A DNA stretch of 64,000 nt from Paenibacillus oleatilyticus (GTDB lineage: Bacteria > Bacillota > Bacilli > Paenibacillales > NBRC-103111): assembly GCF_018998565.1 (NCBI RefSeq), contig NZ_JAHNZO010000008.1, forward strand, positions 124,001-188,000. The letters are read 5' to 3'. The notes below the pieces were generated by a model. The model searched no databases. It was not told the DNA's origin and was given only the letters and a program-made list of their open reading frames with translations. Each line of letters begins with the position of its first letter. The first letter of the stretch is position 1. Positions 23,683 through 32,473 of this stretch are shown one piece after another. A program made the position numbers and the translations under genes.

Positions 23683-24417
23683 ATGATCCAAACCTATTTC
23701 AATCATATACGGCACATGCTGAACCAGGTGGAAATGACCGAAACGGCTGCGATGTGGCAGGCTGCGGAACGGACGGCCGACTGCATCATTGGCGGAGGTG
23801 TCGTTCATTTGTTCGGATGCGGCCACTCGCATATTTTGACGGAGGAAGTGTTTTACCGCGCAGGCGGCTTGGTTCCGATCCGGCCGATCTTCGTGGAGCC
23901 GCTCATGCTGCACGAAGGGGCGGTCCGCTCCTCGGAGCTGGAAAGGCAGAACGGACTGGCCCGCACGTTTATGGAGGAGCAGGACATCCGTCCCGGCGAA
24001 GTTGCGTTCGTGCTGTCCACCTCCGGGCGCAATCCGGTTCCGGTCGACGTCGTGCTGGCGGCGAAGGAAAAAGGGGCCTTTACGATCGGCATTACTTCGC
24101 TTGAGTATTCGCAAAGCCAGCCTTCGCGGCATACGAGCGGCAAGCATCTGTACGATGCCGCGGACTTGGTCCTTAACAATTATGCGGTCAAAGGCGATGC
24201 GGTGTTGAACCATCCGGACGTTCCGATCCCGTTCACCCCGACGTCTACGGTAATCGGAGCGGCGCTGCTCAATGCCGTGCTGGCCTCGGCCATCGAACGG
24301 ATGGCGGAGCGGGGGTTCCAGCCGCCTGTCTTCCTGAGCGGTAACATCGACGGGGCCGACCGCCACAATGCTGCCCTGATCGAACGGTACAAGGAACGCA
24401 TCCCGCTTTTGAACTAA
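23683..24417 (+). CDS. SIS-domain sugar-phosphate isomerase-like protein (UPF0309)
   Basis: SIS-fold protein of 244 residues. VHLFGCGHSHILTEEV (about 41-56) and VLSTSGRNPVPVDVV (about 111-125) form the phosphosugar-binding site, and the Ser/Thr-rich loop STSGRNP is typical. This UPF0309 subgroup often sits near N-acetylhexosamine or PTS genes. I chose ATG 23683 because AGGTGAAGG precedes it; a longer in-frame start overlaps the creatininase gene. I infer aldose-ketose isomerisation or binding of a phosphosugar, possibly an amino sugar given the neighbouring amidohydrolase. Confidence 0.83.
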   Translation: MIQTYFNHIRHMLNQVEMTETAAMWQAAERTADCIIGGGVVHLFGCGHSHILTEEVFYRAGGLVPIRPIFVEPLMLHEGAVRSSELERQNGLARTFMEEQDIRPGEVAFVLSTSGRNPVPVDVVLAAKEKGAFTIGITSLEYSQSQPSRHTSGKHLYDAADLVLNNYAVKGDAVLNHPDVPIPFTPTSTVIGAALLNAVLASAIERMAERGFQPPVFLSGNIDGADRHNAALIERYKERIPLLN

Positions 24418-24465
24418 TTGATTCCCGTTCAATATATAAAAATGATCGGTTAGGAGGTATGCCGC

Positions 24466-24735
24466 ATGGTGACGAAAGAGATAATCATACTTAACGAACA
24501 AGGTTTTCACGTCCGCCCGGCCCAGTTGTTCGTAGACAAGGCTAACGAGTTTCATTCGGACCTGAAGGTGCGCAGTGAAAGCGGCGAAGAAGCCGACGGA
24601 AAAAGCATGCTGGACCTGATGACCCTCGGACTGGAAAAAGGGGCCCGTGTTACTTTGGAAGTTAGCGGTCCGGACGAGCAGGAATGCTTGCAGTCATTGG
24701 CCGAGCTGATCGAAAGCAAGTTCGGTGAAGCGTGA
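24466..24735 (+). CDS. ptsH: HPr-family phosphocarrier protein
   Basis: HPr of 89 residues. The phosphorylated His15 lies in NEQGFHVRPAQL, and the regulatory Ser (residue 47) lies in GKSMLDLM, so both the EI-dependent and the HPr-kinase sites are kept. It passes phosphate from Enzyme I to EIIA. GGAGG lies upstream. Finding HPr at the end of a substrate-specific operon is unusual, since Firmicutes normally keep one general ptsHI pair; this is probably a dedicated paralog. The stop codon overlaps the Enzyme I start. Confidence 0.92.
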   Translation: MVTKEIIILNEQGFHVRPAQLFVDKANEFHSDLKVRSESGEEADGKSMLDLMTLGLEKGARVTLEVSGPDEQECLQSLAELIESKFGEA

Positions 24736-26480
24736 TGAGGGAGCAGCGGATTTCAGGCATCGGCGTGTCGGAAGGCGTGCGGATCGGACGCGCGCTGCGG
24801 TATTCGCCGGGACCGTCGGCCGGCATGGCGCCGGAGCGCGAAAGCATCGGTCCTGACGAAGTGGCAGCGGAAACGGCAAAGCTGCGGCAGGCGAAGGAGG
24901 CCTGCGCGGCGGAGCTGCAAGCTATGGTGGAGCGGACGAAGCGGACGCTCGGCGAAGACAAAGCCGGAATTATTGCGGGCCAGCTGCGGTTTCTCGACGA
25001 TCCCAAGTTTTATCCGGCGATGGAACGGAAGGTCGCGGAGCTGCATATATCGGCGGACCGGGCGGTCCGGGAGGTCACCGAATTTTACGCGGCGCGGTTG
25101 GAAAGCATGGCGAACGAGTATATGCGGGAGCGCGCGGCGGATATCCGGGACATTGGGAGCCGCCTGCTTTCCAGCCTGCGCGGAGGGACTGCGGTTAAGC
25201 TCTCGGAGCTTCGCGAGCCCGTGATTCTCGTCGCCGACGATCTCGCGCCGTCGGATACGGTGCAGCTCGACCCGAGTGTCGTGTTGGCCTTCGTCACGAG
25301 GGTCGGCGGGAAGACGTCGCATACGGCGATTCTCGCCCGGTCGCTGGGCATTCCTGCGGTCGTTGGCGCGGGTGATGCTCTGGATACCGTGCAGGACGGC
25401 GAGACGCTGGTCGTCGACGGGAGCGCAGGCCTGTGCGTCCGCAACCCGGAGGACGCTTATCTCCGGCAGGCGGCGGAGCTGCAGGAGCGGGAGCGTGCGC
25501 TTCGGGACGAGCTTGAGGCGTTCCGCTCCCGCCCGGCGGTAACTGCAGACGGGCGGCGGGTGGAGCTGGCCGCCAATATCGGCACGGTTCCGGAGGCCGA
25601 GGCGGCTGCGGTGGCTGGTGCGGACGGCATCGGGCTGTACCGGACGGAGTTTCTGTTCATGGGGGCGTCGCGGCTTCCGGATGAAGAAGCGCAATATGCT
25701 GCATACCGGCGTGCCGCAGAAGCGATGGACGGCCGTCCCGTGATCATCCGTACGCTTGACATTGGCGGAGACAAGGAGCTTCCGGCGCTGGAGCTACCCA
25801 AGGAGACGAACCCGTTTCTCGGCTACCGCGCCATTCGGATCGGCCTCGATCGCCCCGAGCTGCTGAGAACGCAGCTGCGGGCGATTTTGCGGGCCAGCGC
25901 GCATGGCTGCGTCAAGATCATGTTTCCGATGATCTCCAGCATGGACGAATGGAGAAGGGCGAGAGGGGCAGCGCATGAGGCGATGGAGGAGCTGCGCCGC
26001 GAGGACGTCGATTTCGACCGGAATATCGAGCTGGGCATCATGGTGGAGGTTCCGTCTACGGCGGTGATGGCCGACAGCTTTGCGCGCGAGGTCGATTTCT
26101 TCAGCATCGGGACGAACGATCTCGTCCAGTACACGCTGGCCGTAGACCGGATGAACGAGAAGGTCGCGGAGCTGTACGATTATTTCCATCCGGCAGTGCT
26201 GGAGCTGATTTGCCGGGTGATCGAAGCCGCCCACCGGCACGGCAAGTGGACGGGGATGTGCGGCGGCATGGCCGGCGATCCGCTGGCGGCGCCGCTCCTG
26301 CTCGGTCTCGATCTCGACGAGTGGAGCATGGAAGCGGGAGCGCTGCCGAAGGTGAAGCGCGCGCTCGCCCGGCTGAACGCCGAGACGTGCCGGGAGCGAG
26401 CGCAGCAGTGGCTGCAGTTGGCTACTGCAGCCGAAGTGCGAAGCGAACTGGAGCGCTTCCGGGCGGAGCTGCAGGACTGA
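24735..26480 (+). CDS. ptsI: Phosphoenolpyruvate-protein phosphotransferase (Enzyme I)
   Basis: Enzyme I of 581 residues, close to the usual 570-575. It takes phosphate from PEP and gives it to HPr. The N-terminal domain has the active His196 in GGKTSHTAILARS. The C-terminal PEP-binding barrel has GLYRTEFLFM (about 300-309), FFSIGTNDLVQYTLAVDR (about 455-472) and the active Cys in GMCGGMAGDP (about 510). There is no GAF domain, so it is a carbohydrate-type EI, not PtsP. It starts on the last base of the HPr stop codon (24735). The sequence is more GC-rich than average. A strong terminator follows at 26508. Confidence 0.93.
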   Translation: MREQRISGIGVSEGVRIGRALRYSPGPSAGMAPERESIGPDEVAAETAKLRQAKEACAAELQAMVERTKRTLGEDKAGIIAGQLRFLDDPKFYPAMERKVAELHISADRAVREVTEFYAARLESMANEYMRERAADIRDIGSRLLSSLRGGTAVKLSELREPVILVADDLAPSDTVQLDPSVVLAFVTRVGGKTSHTAILARSLGIPAVVGAGDALDTVQDGETLVVDGSAGLCVRNPEDAYLRQAAELQERERALRDELEAFRSRPAVTADGRRVELAANIGTVPEAEAAAVAGADGIGLYRTEFLFMGASRLPDEEAQYAAYRRAAEAMDGRPVIIRTLDIGGDKELPALELPKETNPFLGYRAIRIGLDRPELLRTQLRAILRASAHGCVKIMFPMISSMDEWRRARGAAHEAMEELRREDVDFDRNIELGIMVEVPSTAVMADSFAREVDFFSIGTNDLVQYTLAVDRMNEKVAELYDYFHPAVLELICRVIEAAHRHGKWTGMCGGMAGDPLAAPLLLGLDLDEWSMEAGALPKVKRALARLNAETCRERAQQWLQLATAAEVRSELERFRAELQD

Positions 26481-26507
26481 GCGCCAGCTTATTGTGAAAA
26501 ATAGTTT

Positions 26508-26553
26508 GAGGACGTATCCCAAGCTGCGAAAATGCGTGGGAACGTCCTCTTTT
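26508..26553 (+). terminator. Terminator of the PTS operon
   Basis: GAGGACGT pairs with ACGTCCTC, extended by TCCCA/TGGGA, and is followed by TTTT. It lies 27 bases past the Enzyme I stop and may also serve the converging SDR gene. Confidence 0.85.
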
Positions 26554-26575
26554 CGTATCTGAAATACAAAAAATG

Positions 26576-27370
26576 TTAAAAAATAGTCGGCACCATTCCT
26601 CCATCCATACGGATTGGAGAACCTTTAAATGCGGATGCATAAGGACTGCACACAAATGCAGCTAGTCTCCCTATTTCAATAGGCTTGATAAATCGCCGGA
26701 TCTCAGATTGAGGCAGGTTTGTCATCATAAATTTTTTCTCTTTTTCCGAAAAAGTCAGATCTTCATTGGGGTACATCCCTTCAATGATTTGATGCACGTT
26801 TTCAGAGAGTGTAGGTCCTGGCAGGATCGTATTGACCGTAACTTCTGTTCCTGCTGTCAATTTGGATAGGCTTTTTGATAACGATAATAGCATGGATTTT
26901 GTCATACAATACTGTGGCATTTGTCCTGAAGGCATAATGGCTTCTTCACTCGCAATAAAAATAATGCGGCCATAATCATTTTTCAGCATTTTAGGTAAAT
27001 AAAATTTGGATAGCCCATTTGCTGCAAGAACATTCGTACGGAAGTATTTTTCCCATACTGCGTCGTCTACGTCCTCATATTGCATAATTTCGTAAATCCC
27101 CATATTGTTAACTAAAATATCAACGTTGGGGAATTTTTTAAATAAAGCTTCTCTTTGTTGAATATCCACAATATCGGCTGCGGCATTTTGAGGAGAAGTA
27201 GCCGGAAAATCCGACTTAATTTCATCTACAACTCGTTCGACCTCTTCATAATTTCGTCCGTTAATTAGTACATGAACACCTTCTTTGGCCAGTTCGATGG
27301 CAATGGCTTTACCTATACCTTTCGTTGATCCTGTAACTAAAGCCGTTTTATTGTTTAATCCCATATCCAT
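26576..27370 (-). CDS. Short-chain dehydrogenase/reductase
   Basis: Classical SDR of 264 residues. The dinucleotide loop is TGSTKGIG (about 14-21), the NNMG motif lies in ILVNNMGIY, and the catalytic Ser-Tyr-Lys triad is IASEEAIMPSGQMPQYCMTK, where YxxxK reads YCMTK. It would be an NAD(P)-dependent oxidoreductase of unknown substrate. AAGGAG lies 9 bases before the ATG. It follows the AraC gene by 40 bases and is probably co-transcribed and controlled by it. The gene is clearly more AT-rich than both flanks, consistent with transfer. Confidence 0.9.
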   Translation of the reverse strand: MDMGLNNKTALVTGSTKGIGKAIAIELAKEGVHVLINGRNYEEVERVVDEIKSDFPATSPQNAAADIVDIQQREALFKKFPNVDILVNNMGIYEIMQYEDVDDAVWEKYFRTNVLAANGLSKFYLPKMLKNDYGRIIFIASEEAIMPSGQMPQYCMTKSMLLSLSKSLSKLTAGTEVTVNTILPGPTLSENVHQIIEGMYPNEDLTFSEKEKKFMMTNLPQSEIRRFIKPIEIGRLAAFVCSPYASAFKGSPIRMDGGMVPTIF

Positions 27371-27410
27371 AGAACATTTCTCCTTTTTATCTACTTTAGA
27401 ATTGGTTTAG

Positions 27411-28421
27411 CTAGTTCGTACGTAAATGTTCGTTCCGCCAACTAGAAGGTGTATCGCCTTCCCAGAGGCGAAAGGCGCGGTAGAACGAGTTCTGGTCTTC
27501 ATATCCAATCAGGAAAGCCACTTCTTTAATATCGAGCGAGGGGTCCGCCAAGTACTCTCGTGCCTGCTCATGTCTAGCCTGGGTCAATAGATGCTTGAAG
27601 CTCGTATTTTCGTCAGTAAGCCGGCGCTGCAAGGTACGATCGCTCATACCCAACTCCTTTGCGACGGTCTGAATGTCGGGACGCCCTCCGGTAAGGCTGC
27701 GTTTCATGATCCATTTGACCGTCTCGGTAATGGAGCGGCTGCGCTGCTGTTCATCCAACGATCGGTCCAGAGCGGGGGTCAGGATCTCCAGCAACTCTTC
27801 GTTGTACGAGACAAAGGGGCGGTCCAGATCTTTTCGATGCAGCGTCAACCGGTTGCATTCTGCGCCAATCCGGATAGGGCAACCGAAGTAAGCTTCAAGG
27901 GTCTGCACATCGCCCATGGAGTGCGAGAATTCGACGAACCGCGCCGTCAAAGGTTGACCTGTGCCCCGGCGCCCAAGCTCCAGAAGATAGGCCAGCGTGA
28001 TCCCAACCAGCAGCGGCGGGCCGGGTTGCTCGGCATCCAGCCATTCCAGTTCGATTGTACAGCGCTCGCCCTCCTCGGTGATACGTAAGCTTTCAGGGGG
28101 ACACAGTTGTTTGTACCGAGCCATTCGGTTGAGAGCGTCGCGGTAGTCACGCGCGTGGTAAGTCGCCAAGACGGCCGGCGGGTACTTTGCTGTTTCAAAG
28201 ACGGTCACAAGCTTGACGATTCCTTTGGCCGTGTCCCCAACGAGGTCGGAATAAGCTTGCCAGATCGCGAAATATTGAGCGGTGGTGACTGCCGGTTCGG
28301 TAATCATGGTGAGCGGCAGTCGTGCTCTGCGAGCGACGTCGCGGGCGGCAATCCCTAATTGATGTAATCCTGCCCAAAATCCCGGCGGGATTTTAATCCG
28401 GTCAGAGGAATGAGACTTCAT
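27411..28421 (-). CDS. AraC family regulator with arabinose-binding-like N-terminal domain
   Basis: Regulator of 336 residues. The N-terminal part (about 20-200) is of the Arabinose_bd type seen in OruR/ArgR-like regulators, and the C-terminal AraC DNA-binding domain (about 235-336) has two HTHs: IQTVAKELGMSDRTLQRRL and IKEVAFLIGYEDQNSFYRAF. This regulator class is more usual in Proteobacteria. AAAGGAGG precedes the ATG by about 9 bases. The SDR gene lies directly downstream, so the pair looks like a regulator-enzyme unit. The 336 bases upstream contain a CTTAAG-bearing repeat that may be its operator. Confidence 0.88.
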   Translation of the reverse strand: MKSHSSDRIKIPPGFWAGLHQLGIAARDVARRARLPLTMITEPAVTTAQYFAIWQAYSDLVGDTAKGIVKLVTVFETAKYPPAVLATYHARDYRDALNRMARYKQLCPPESLRITEEGERCTIELEWLDAEQPGPPLLVGITLAYLLELGRRGTGQPLTARFVEFSHSMGDVQTLEAYFGCPIRIGAECNRLTLHRKDLDRPFVSYNEELLEILTPALDRSLDEQQRSRSITETVKWIMKRSLTGGRPDIQTVAKELGMSDRTLQRRLTDENTSFKHLLTQARHEQAREYLADPSLDIKEVAFLIGYEDQNSFYRAFRLWEGDTPSSWRNEHLRTN

Positions 28422-28572
28422 ATATATGGGCCTCCTTTGGCTGCTTGCATATTCGCTGGTTTTGGTTGCGACCCGGTGTCCGGCCTAGTTGAAGGGACAG
28501 CTATTATCGTACTTCCCCTGGGTCGCTCTGTAACTAGCGGAAGGCGACATTTTACTTGCGAATGACGCCAAA

Positions 28573-28612
28573 TCTTAAGTCCACCTAAGAATACTCTTAA
28601 GTCTATTAAGGT
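28573..28612. repeat. CTTAAG direct repeats upstream of the AraC gene
   Basis: TCTTAAGTC occurs at 28573-28581 and 28595-28603, exactly 22 bases (two helical turns) apart, with CCTAAGA and ATTAAGG variants between and after them. Such spacing is common in AraC-family operators. The rest of 28422-28757 shows no gene. Confidence 0.4.
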
Positions 28613-28757
28613 GTCTACATTAACGTAATAAGCTTGCAGCTTTATGCATTTCATGGAAATTTAGTTTCTGTGAGCGAGGACGGCGGGGGATAAGAGAGGC
28701 AAATGTGCCAAACGTCAGATTCCATGTAATATTATATAACAAATTGAGGTGAGATAG

Positions 28758-29057
28758 TTGTCGGGAGAAAATGGAATCGGCTGCGGGGCTTACCGCCCGC
28801 TAGATGCGCAGGCTGCCGAATTGAAACGGATTTTCGTTGATCCTTCTTTCAGAAATAAAGGGATTGCGTCAACTATCTTGTCCTTTCTGGAGCAGGAAGC
28901 GGTGCGGGCAGGGTTTACGTCCTTACTCCTGGAAACCGGGCCCATGCAGCCCGAATCGATAGCGTTGTACAAGAAATTCGGATTTATCGATATCGCACCT
29001 TTTGGAGAATATGCGGATTGCCCCAGCAGTATATGTATGGAGAAAATGCTTCTTTGA
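28758..29057 (+). pseudogene. N-terminally truncated GNAT acetyltransferase
   Basis: 99 residues beginning at a TTG with GGTGAG upstream. It carries the acetyl-CoA motif RIFVDPSFRNKGIASTIL and the C-terminal ALYKKFGFIDIAPFGEY of GNAT enzymes. A full GNAT has about 150 residues; the first strands and helices are absent, and the protein starts inside beta-strand 2 (IGCGAYRPL). No matching N-terminal sequence is found upstream in any frame, so I read it as a remnant, although expression of a short protein cannot be excluded. Confidence 0.65.
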
Positions 29058-29090
29058 CCGACACCTGTACCTTTGGGGAACAAGACCAAA

Positions 29091-29127
29091 ACGTTTGCCC
29101 TCCGTCTTCGAGAGCAGGCGTTTTTTT
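29091..29127 (+). terminator. Terminator after the GNAT remnant
   Basis: TGCCCTC pairs with GAGAGCA (one wobble), extended by ACG/CGT, and is followed by seven T residues. Confidence 0.6.
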
Positions 29128-29255
29128 GCTTGGAACTCCTGTCGTGAAACATTTAAGCCTGACGTCGCGTTTAGGAGATTGAGAACAACAAATATGGGGC
29201 GCTGGCTCCATGGGTTGCTATCTTACATAAGGTTATTACAGGAGGATATGACATC

Positions 29256-30317
29256 ATGAAACCATTCAAAGTACTCGGGACTGTCCTGGCCGGCGCGCTG
29301 CTTGCAACCAACGTCGTGTCCGCCGCTCCAAGCGAGCCTGCGACGGTAAAGTCGTTGCCGATTTCCGCTCCCACTCCTCAGGATTCTTACGGCGGTCTAA
29401 AATTTGTTCTCGTAATCGATGGAAAAGGATTCTCTCCGGAAGAGAACCCGATCTATGTAGGCGCCAAAAATGAAATTATGATACCGATCCGCGTTGCCGC
29501 CGAAGCTCTGGGTTATAAGCTGACCTGGAAGCCGGACACGCAGTCGCTGGAGATGGTTCAAGGTAACCAATGGCTAACCCTTCGGATCGGACAAGACCAA
29601 TACGGCTTTGCCAAAATGCTCGTTCCGCTCGAAGTGGCGCCGGAGTTAACGAATGAGAAAACGTATGTTCCGCTGTCCTATTTCGAAAAGGTGATGAAGC
29701 TTCAAGTGAAGGTGGATGCAACGGGTACGATCAATCTTCATTCCAAGAAGCAAGAAAACGGTGAACAGGCGGCGAGCACAACCAAGCAAGGAACGGTTAC
29801 CAGCATTACCTACCGCGATAAAGGCGGAGAGATCGGCCTTAACGGCTATAGGCACGGCGTCCGACTGAATATTTCCGACGAGACGGAGATCGTATCCGAT
29901 ACGAACCAGAAGCTGACGTTTGCCGATCTGCAGCTCGGTATGTCCATCGAAGCGGAGCACAGTCTGGTTATGGCCATGAGCATGCCGCCGATGACCCATG
30001 CGAAAAAGATTATCGTGAAACAAAGTCCTGCAGCCCAGCAAACGTTAGGTACGGCCGGTGAGATCGAGGAGATTACTTCATCGGCAGAGGGAACAACGCG
30101 GCTTACGATCAAAGGGAATAAGCTTAGCGACGGATCTCAAGATACGGTCGTCCTGAATGTGGCAGGGGATACACCTGTAATCGGAACGAAGGACAATCAA
30201 CCGGTCGCCGCCAATCAGCTTAAAAAAGGCGACAAAGTGTATGCCTTCTATGGTCCGATCTTGACCAAAAGCTTGCCGCCAATCGGCCAAGCCGTCAAAA
30301 TCGTTGTAGAAAACTAA
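29256..30317 (+). CDS. Secreted protein with copper amine oxidase N-terminal-like domain
   Basis: 353 residues with a signal peptide (about 1-24, AXA site VVSAAP). The first half carries a CuAO_N1-type repeat: VLVIDGKGFSPEENPIYVG, then IMIPIRVAAEALGYKLTWKP and TYVPLSYFEKVMKLQVKVD (about 45-155), as found in many Paenibacillus exoproteins. The second half (about 170-353) is beta-rich and unassigned. GGAGG precedes the ATG. It is not an oxidase: the domain is an adhesion or wall-associated module. It is monocistronic, with a terminator after it. Confidence 0.85.
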   Translation: MKPFKVLGTVLAGALLATNVVSAAPSEPATVKSLPISAPTPQDSYGGLKFVLVIDGKGFSPEENPIYVGAKNEIMIPIRVAAEALGYKLTWKPDTQSLEMVQGNQWLTLRIGQDQYGFAKMLVPLEVAPELTNEKTYVPLSYFEKVMKLQVKVDATGTINLHSKKQENGEQAASTTKQGTVTSITYRDKGGEIGLNGYRHGVRLNISDETEIVSDTNQKLTFADLQLGMSIEAEHSLVMAMSMPPMTHAKKIIVKQSPAAQQTLGTAGEIEEITSSAEGTTRLTIKGNKLSDGSQDTVVLNVAGDTPVIGTKDNQPVAANQLKKGDKVYAFYGPILTKSLPPIGQAVKIVVEN

Positions 30318-30334
30318 ATTACGGCATCAACGCA

Positions 30335-30380
30335 AAAGAGGCGGTCCTTTAGCTATTTCATGTTAAAGGACTGCCTCTTT
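30335..30380. terminator. Bidirectional terminator
   Basis: AAAGAGGC-GTCCTTTA pairs with TAAAGGAC-GCCTCTTT across a 12-base loop, with T residues following on the plus strand and A residues preceding. It separates the secreted protein gene from the converging marR. Confidence 0.88.
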
Positions 30381-30412
30381 TTTTGCGATTCCGAAAGCAA
30401 ATAATTAAGGGC

Positions 30413-30943
30413 TCAATATTCTGCTCGATCACTTTTTATCATGGCACCCAAGGCGGCCATTGAATTTTCGAGCACGCCGGTAATATCGCTGACCAAACGA
30501 TCGATGAATTGAAAGTCCTCGTCCGAGTAGCGGCTGATGAAATCTATAAAAAATTTCTCCACATACTGATGATACCTTTCATGGACATCATAGACGATCT
30601 GGCCATCCGGCGTCAGACGGAAGAGGACCTCCTTACGGTTCCCGTTGAGCGAAAACTTCTCGATCCAGCCGCGATCCAGTAGCTTGGCGCTGATTTTGGT
30701 AATCGCGCCTTTGGTCATGCCCATCTTCTCGGCAAGCCGGGTTACGTTGATGGATTCGTGATTGCCGATTAGCTCAATCGCGCGCGTTTCGGACATCGTC
30801 AGGTCGTCGGTTAAATTCCTGATCCCGTATTGCCGGGCAATAGCAAAGAAAATGTCTTTTTCTTTCTTATCATGATCTTCATACAGATGCACCATTTTCA
30901 TTACTTTGGCGTATAAATGCTGGGCGTTGGCATCGTTTCCCAA
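30413..30943 (-). CDS. MarR family transcriptional regulator
   Basis: Winged-helix regulator of 176 residues. The recognition region reads INVTRLAEKMGMTKGAITKI with the wing NGNRKEVLFRLTPDGQ. Helices at both ends form the dimer. I chose TTG 30943 because GGAGGAG lies 7 bases upstream; the ATG-started ORF begins 48 bases earlier without such a site. It lies 86 bases downstream of an MFS exporter on the same strand, a common MarR-efflux arrangement, so it probably represses that pump. Confidence 0.88.
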   Translation of the reverse strand: MGNDANAQHLYAKVMKMVHLYEDHDKKEKDIFFAIARQYGIRNLTDDLTMSETRAIELIGNHESINVTRLAEKMGMTKGAITKISAKLLDRGWIEKFSLNGNRKEVLFRLTPDGQIVYDVHERYHQYVEKFFIDFISRYSDEDFQFIDRLVSDITGVLENSMAALGAMIKSDRAEY

Positions 30944-31029
30944 GATAAGACTCCTCCGAAAAACAAGTATAGGATGCCTTAACTGTACCATTAGAGCCGT
31001 CGCTTTTTCAACTGGCGGGAAGAGTCAAG

Positions 31030-32238
31030 TCACCCTTCGGTCTTCATAGGGGAGAGTGCCGTACGGGTTTCTTTGGGCTGCAAATAACGGGCCAGCACCG
31101 CAGATAATGCGAGTAACAGCGCGGTAACCGCGCTTACTAGAATAATGTCGTTCCCGCCGGTATATAAGATTCCTCCCATGGTCGGTCCTGCGGCCATGCC
31201 GAAGTATCGAACGAGATTGTAGACGCCGATCGCGGTTGCCCGGTTATGAACAAACTGCTCGCTAAGCAGCGTGGTCTGCATTGGCAGCGTCAAGCCCAGA
31301 CTAAAGCCGAGCAGCAGGAAGGAGGCCATCAGCAGCGGAAAATTAATTCCTGCCAAGCACCCGAACAGAACGACAGCTCCGATGGATGAAGCTGTCGTGA
31401 CAAGCAGGCTTCGCAGAACGCCAAACCGGGATTGCAAACGAATGCTGACGGCGCTAGCCCCCATGAGCAGAACGATAAACGGCATAATGACAACCCCTGT
31501 CAAGGCAGGTCCCATGCTATATCGATTGTTCAGAAAAGTTGGCAGGAGAACAGCGACGGTGTACAGCGTGAAATTGGTTGTGAAGCCGATCGCCAGCACG
31601 ATAGCCCCGATTTTATTACGCACGACGTTCAGGAAATTTTGCGCGATGGATGGGTTTGCGGCGATGGTAGGCCTGGCGGGCGGCCTCTGTTCTTCTTTGA
31701 TCCAGAATGCATTCATGATGAAAATGGCCAAGCCGCTAAAGGCAAGGAACAGAAACGCATTCCCGTAGTGACCCGATCCGCCCAAAAGACCGCCAAGCGG
31801 GGGACCGATAGCCGGAGTTACTGCAAGGAGCGTTTGGTATATGCCCATGGCCTTGACTCGTTCCTCCCCATGGAACTTATCGCCGATCAGAGTCACGGCA
31901 ACGAGAGGGATTGCAGCCGCGCCGACACCCTGGAGAATACGCATGGCTAACAGCAGATAGATATTTCCGGCATATGCGCAGCCGATGGAGGCAGCGACAT
32001 AGAGCAAGATGCTGGGCAGCAGCACGATCTTGCGTCCTTTCGCATCGACAAGCGGGCCGTAGACGACCTGCATGGCGGCAAGCGCTACGGTAAAGATCGA
32101 GACGGTTAAATTGGTTGTAAAGTAAGAGGCATTCATAAGTTCTCGCACCTGTGACAGTAATGGCGTGTAAATATGCGTAGCCAGTGAGCTGACAAGGGCA
32201 CTGATGCCTAAAATAAACAGCGTGCTTTTTAATTTCAT
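31030..32238 (-). CDS. MFS multidrug exporter
   Basis: About 402 residues with 12 hydrophobic helices. The loop signature VYGPLVDAKGRKIVLL (about 59-74) and motif C-like AVTPAIGPPLGGLLGG (about 140-155) place it among 12-14-helix drug:H+ antiporters. ATG 32238 is preceded by AGGACGG about 13 bases upstream; a longer ORF runs back to 32385 without a ribosome-binding site. It stands between a Bcr/CflA-type exporter upstream and marR downstream, all on the minus strand. The substrate is unknown. The 235 bases upstream hold its promoter region and an imperfect GAAGCCG hairpin at about 32430-32468. Confidence 0.86.
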   Translation of the reverse strand: MKLKSTLFILGISALVSSLATHIYTPLLSQVRELMNASYFTTNLTVSIFTVALAAMQVVYGPLVDAKGRKIVLLPSILLYVAASIGCAYAGNIYLLLAMRILQGVGAAAIPLVAVTLIGDKFHGEERVKAMGIYQTLLAVTPAIGPPLGGLLGGSGHYGNAFLFLAFSGLAIFIMNAFWIKEEQRPPARPTIAANPSIAQNFLNVVRNKIGAIVLAIGFTTNFTLYTVAVLLPTFLNNRYSMGPALTGVVIMPFIVLLMGASAVSIRLQSRFGVLRSLLVTTASSIGAVVLFGCLAGINFPLLMASFLLLGFSLGLTLPMQTTLLSEQFVHNRATAIGVYNLVRYFGMAAGPTMGGILYTGGNDIILVSAVTALLLALSAVLARYLQPKETRTALSPMKTEG

Positions 32239-32473
32239 TCCTATTAAGCACCGTCCTTTCGCAAAGCGAATAGATAATATTGTTTCCTGGGATACAATGA
32301 GTGTGAGCTTCGGCCTAGGATCGAGCAGACACGCTTTTTTATGTTTCCCAGTAAACAATATAACTTGGGTTGAAGTGAATTGCAAGATCTGGCTGACATA
32401 TTTTTCTTCCGGGCTGTTATCTGGGAAAGAACGAGAAGCCGTTTCCCTAAACGGAGAACCGGCTTCCCGATGC

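Noticed and set aside
24466-26480. HPr and Enzyme I as nitrogen-type PTS (NPr/PtsP)
   Set aside because: Enzyme I lacks the GAF domain of PtsP and HPr keeps the regulatory Ser, so it is the carbohydrate type.
24753-26522. Long minus-strand ORFs opposite Enzyme I
   Set aside because: Shadows of the ptsI frame; low-complexity Arg-rich translations.
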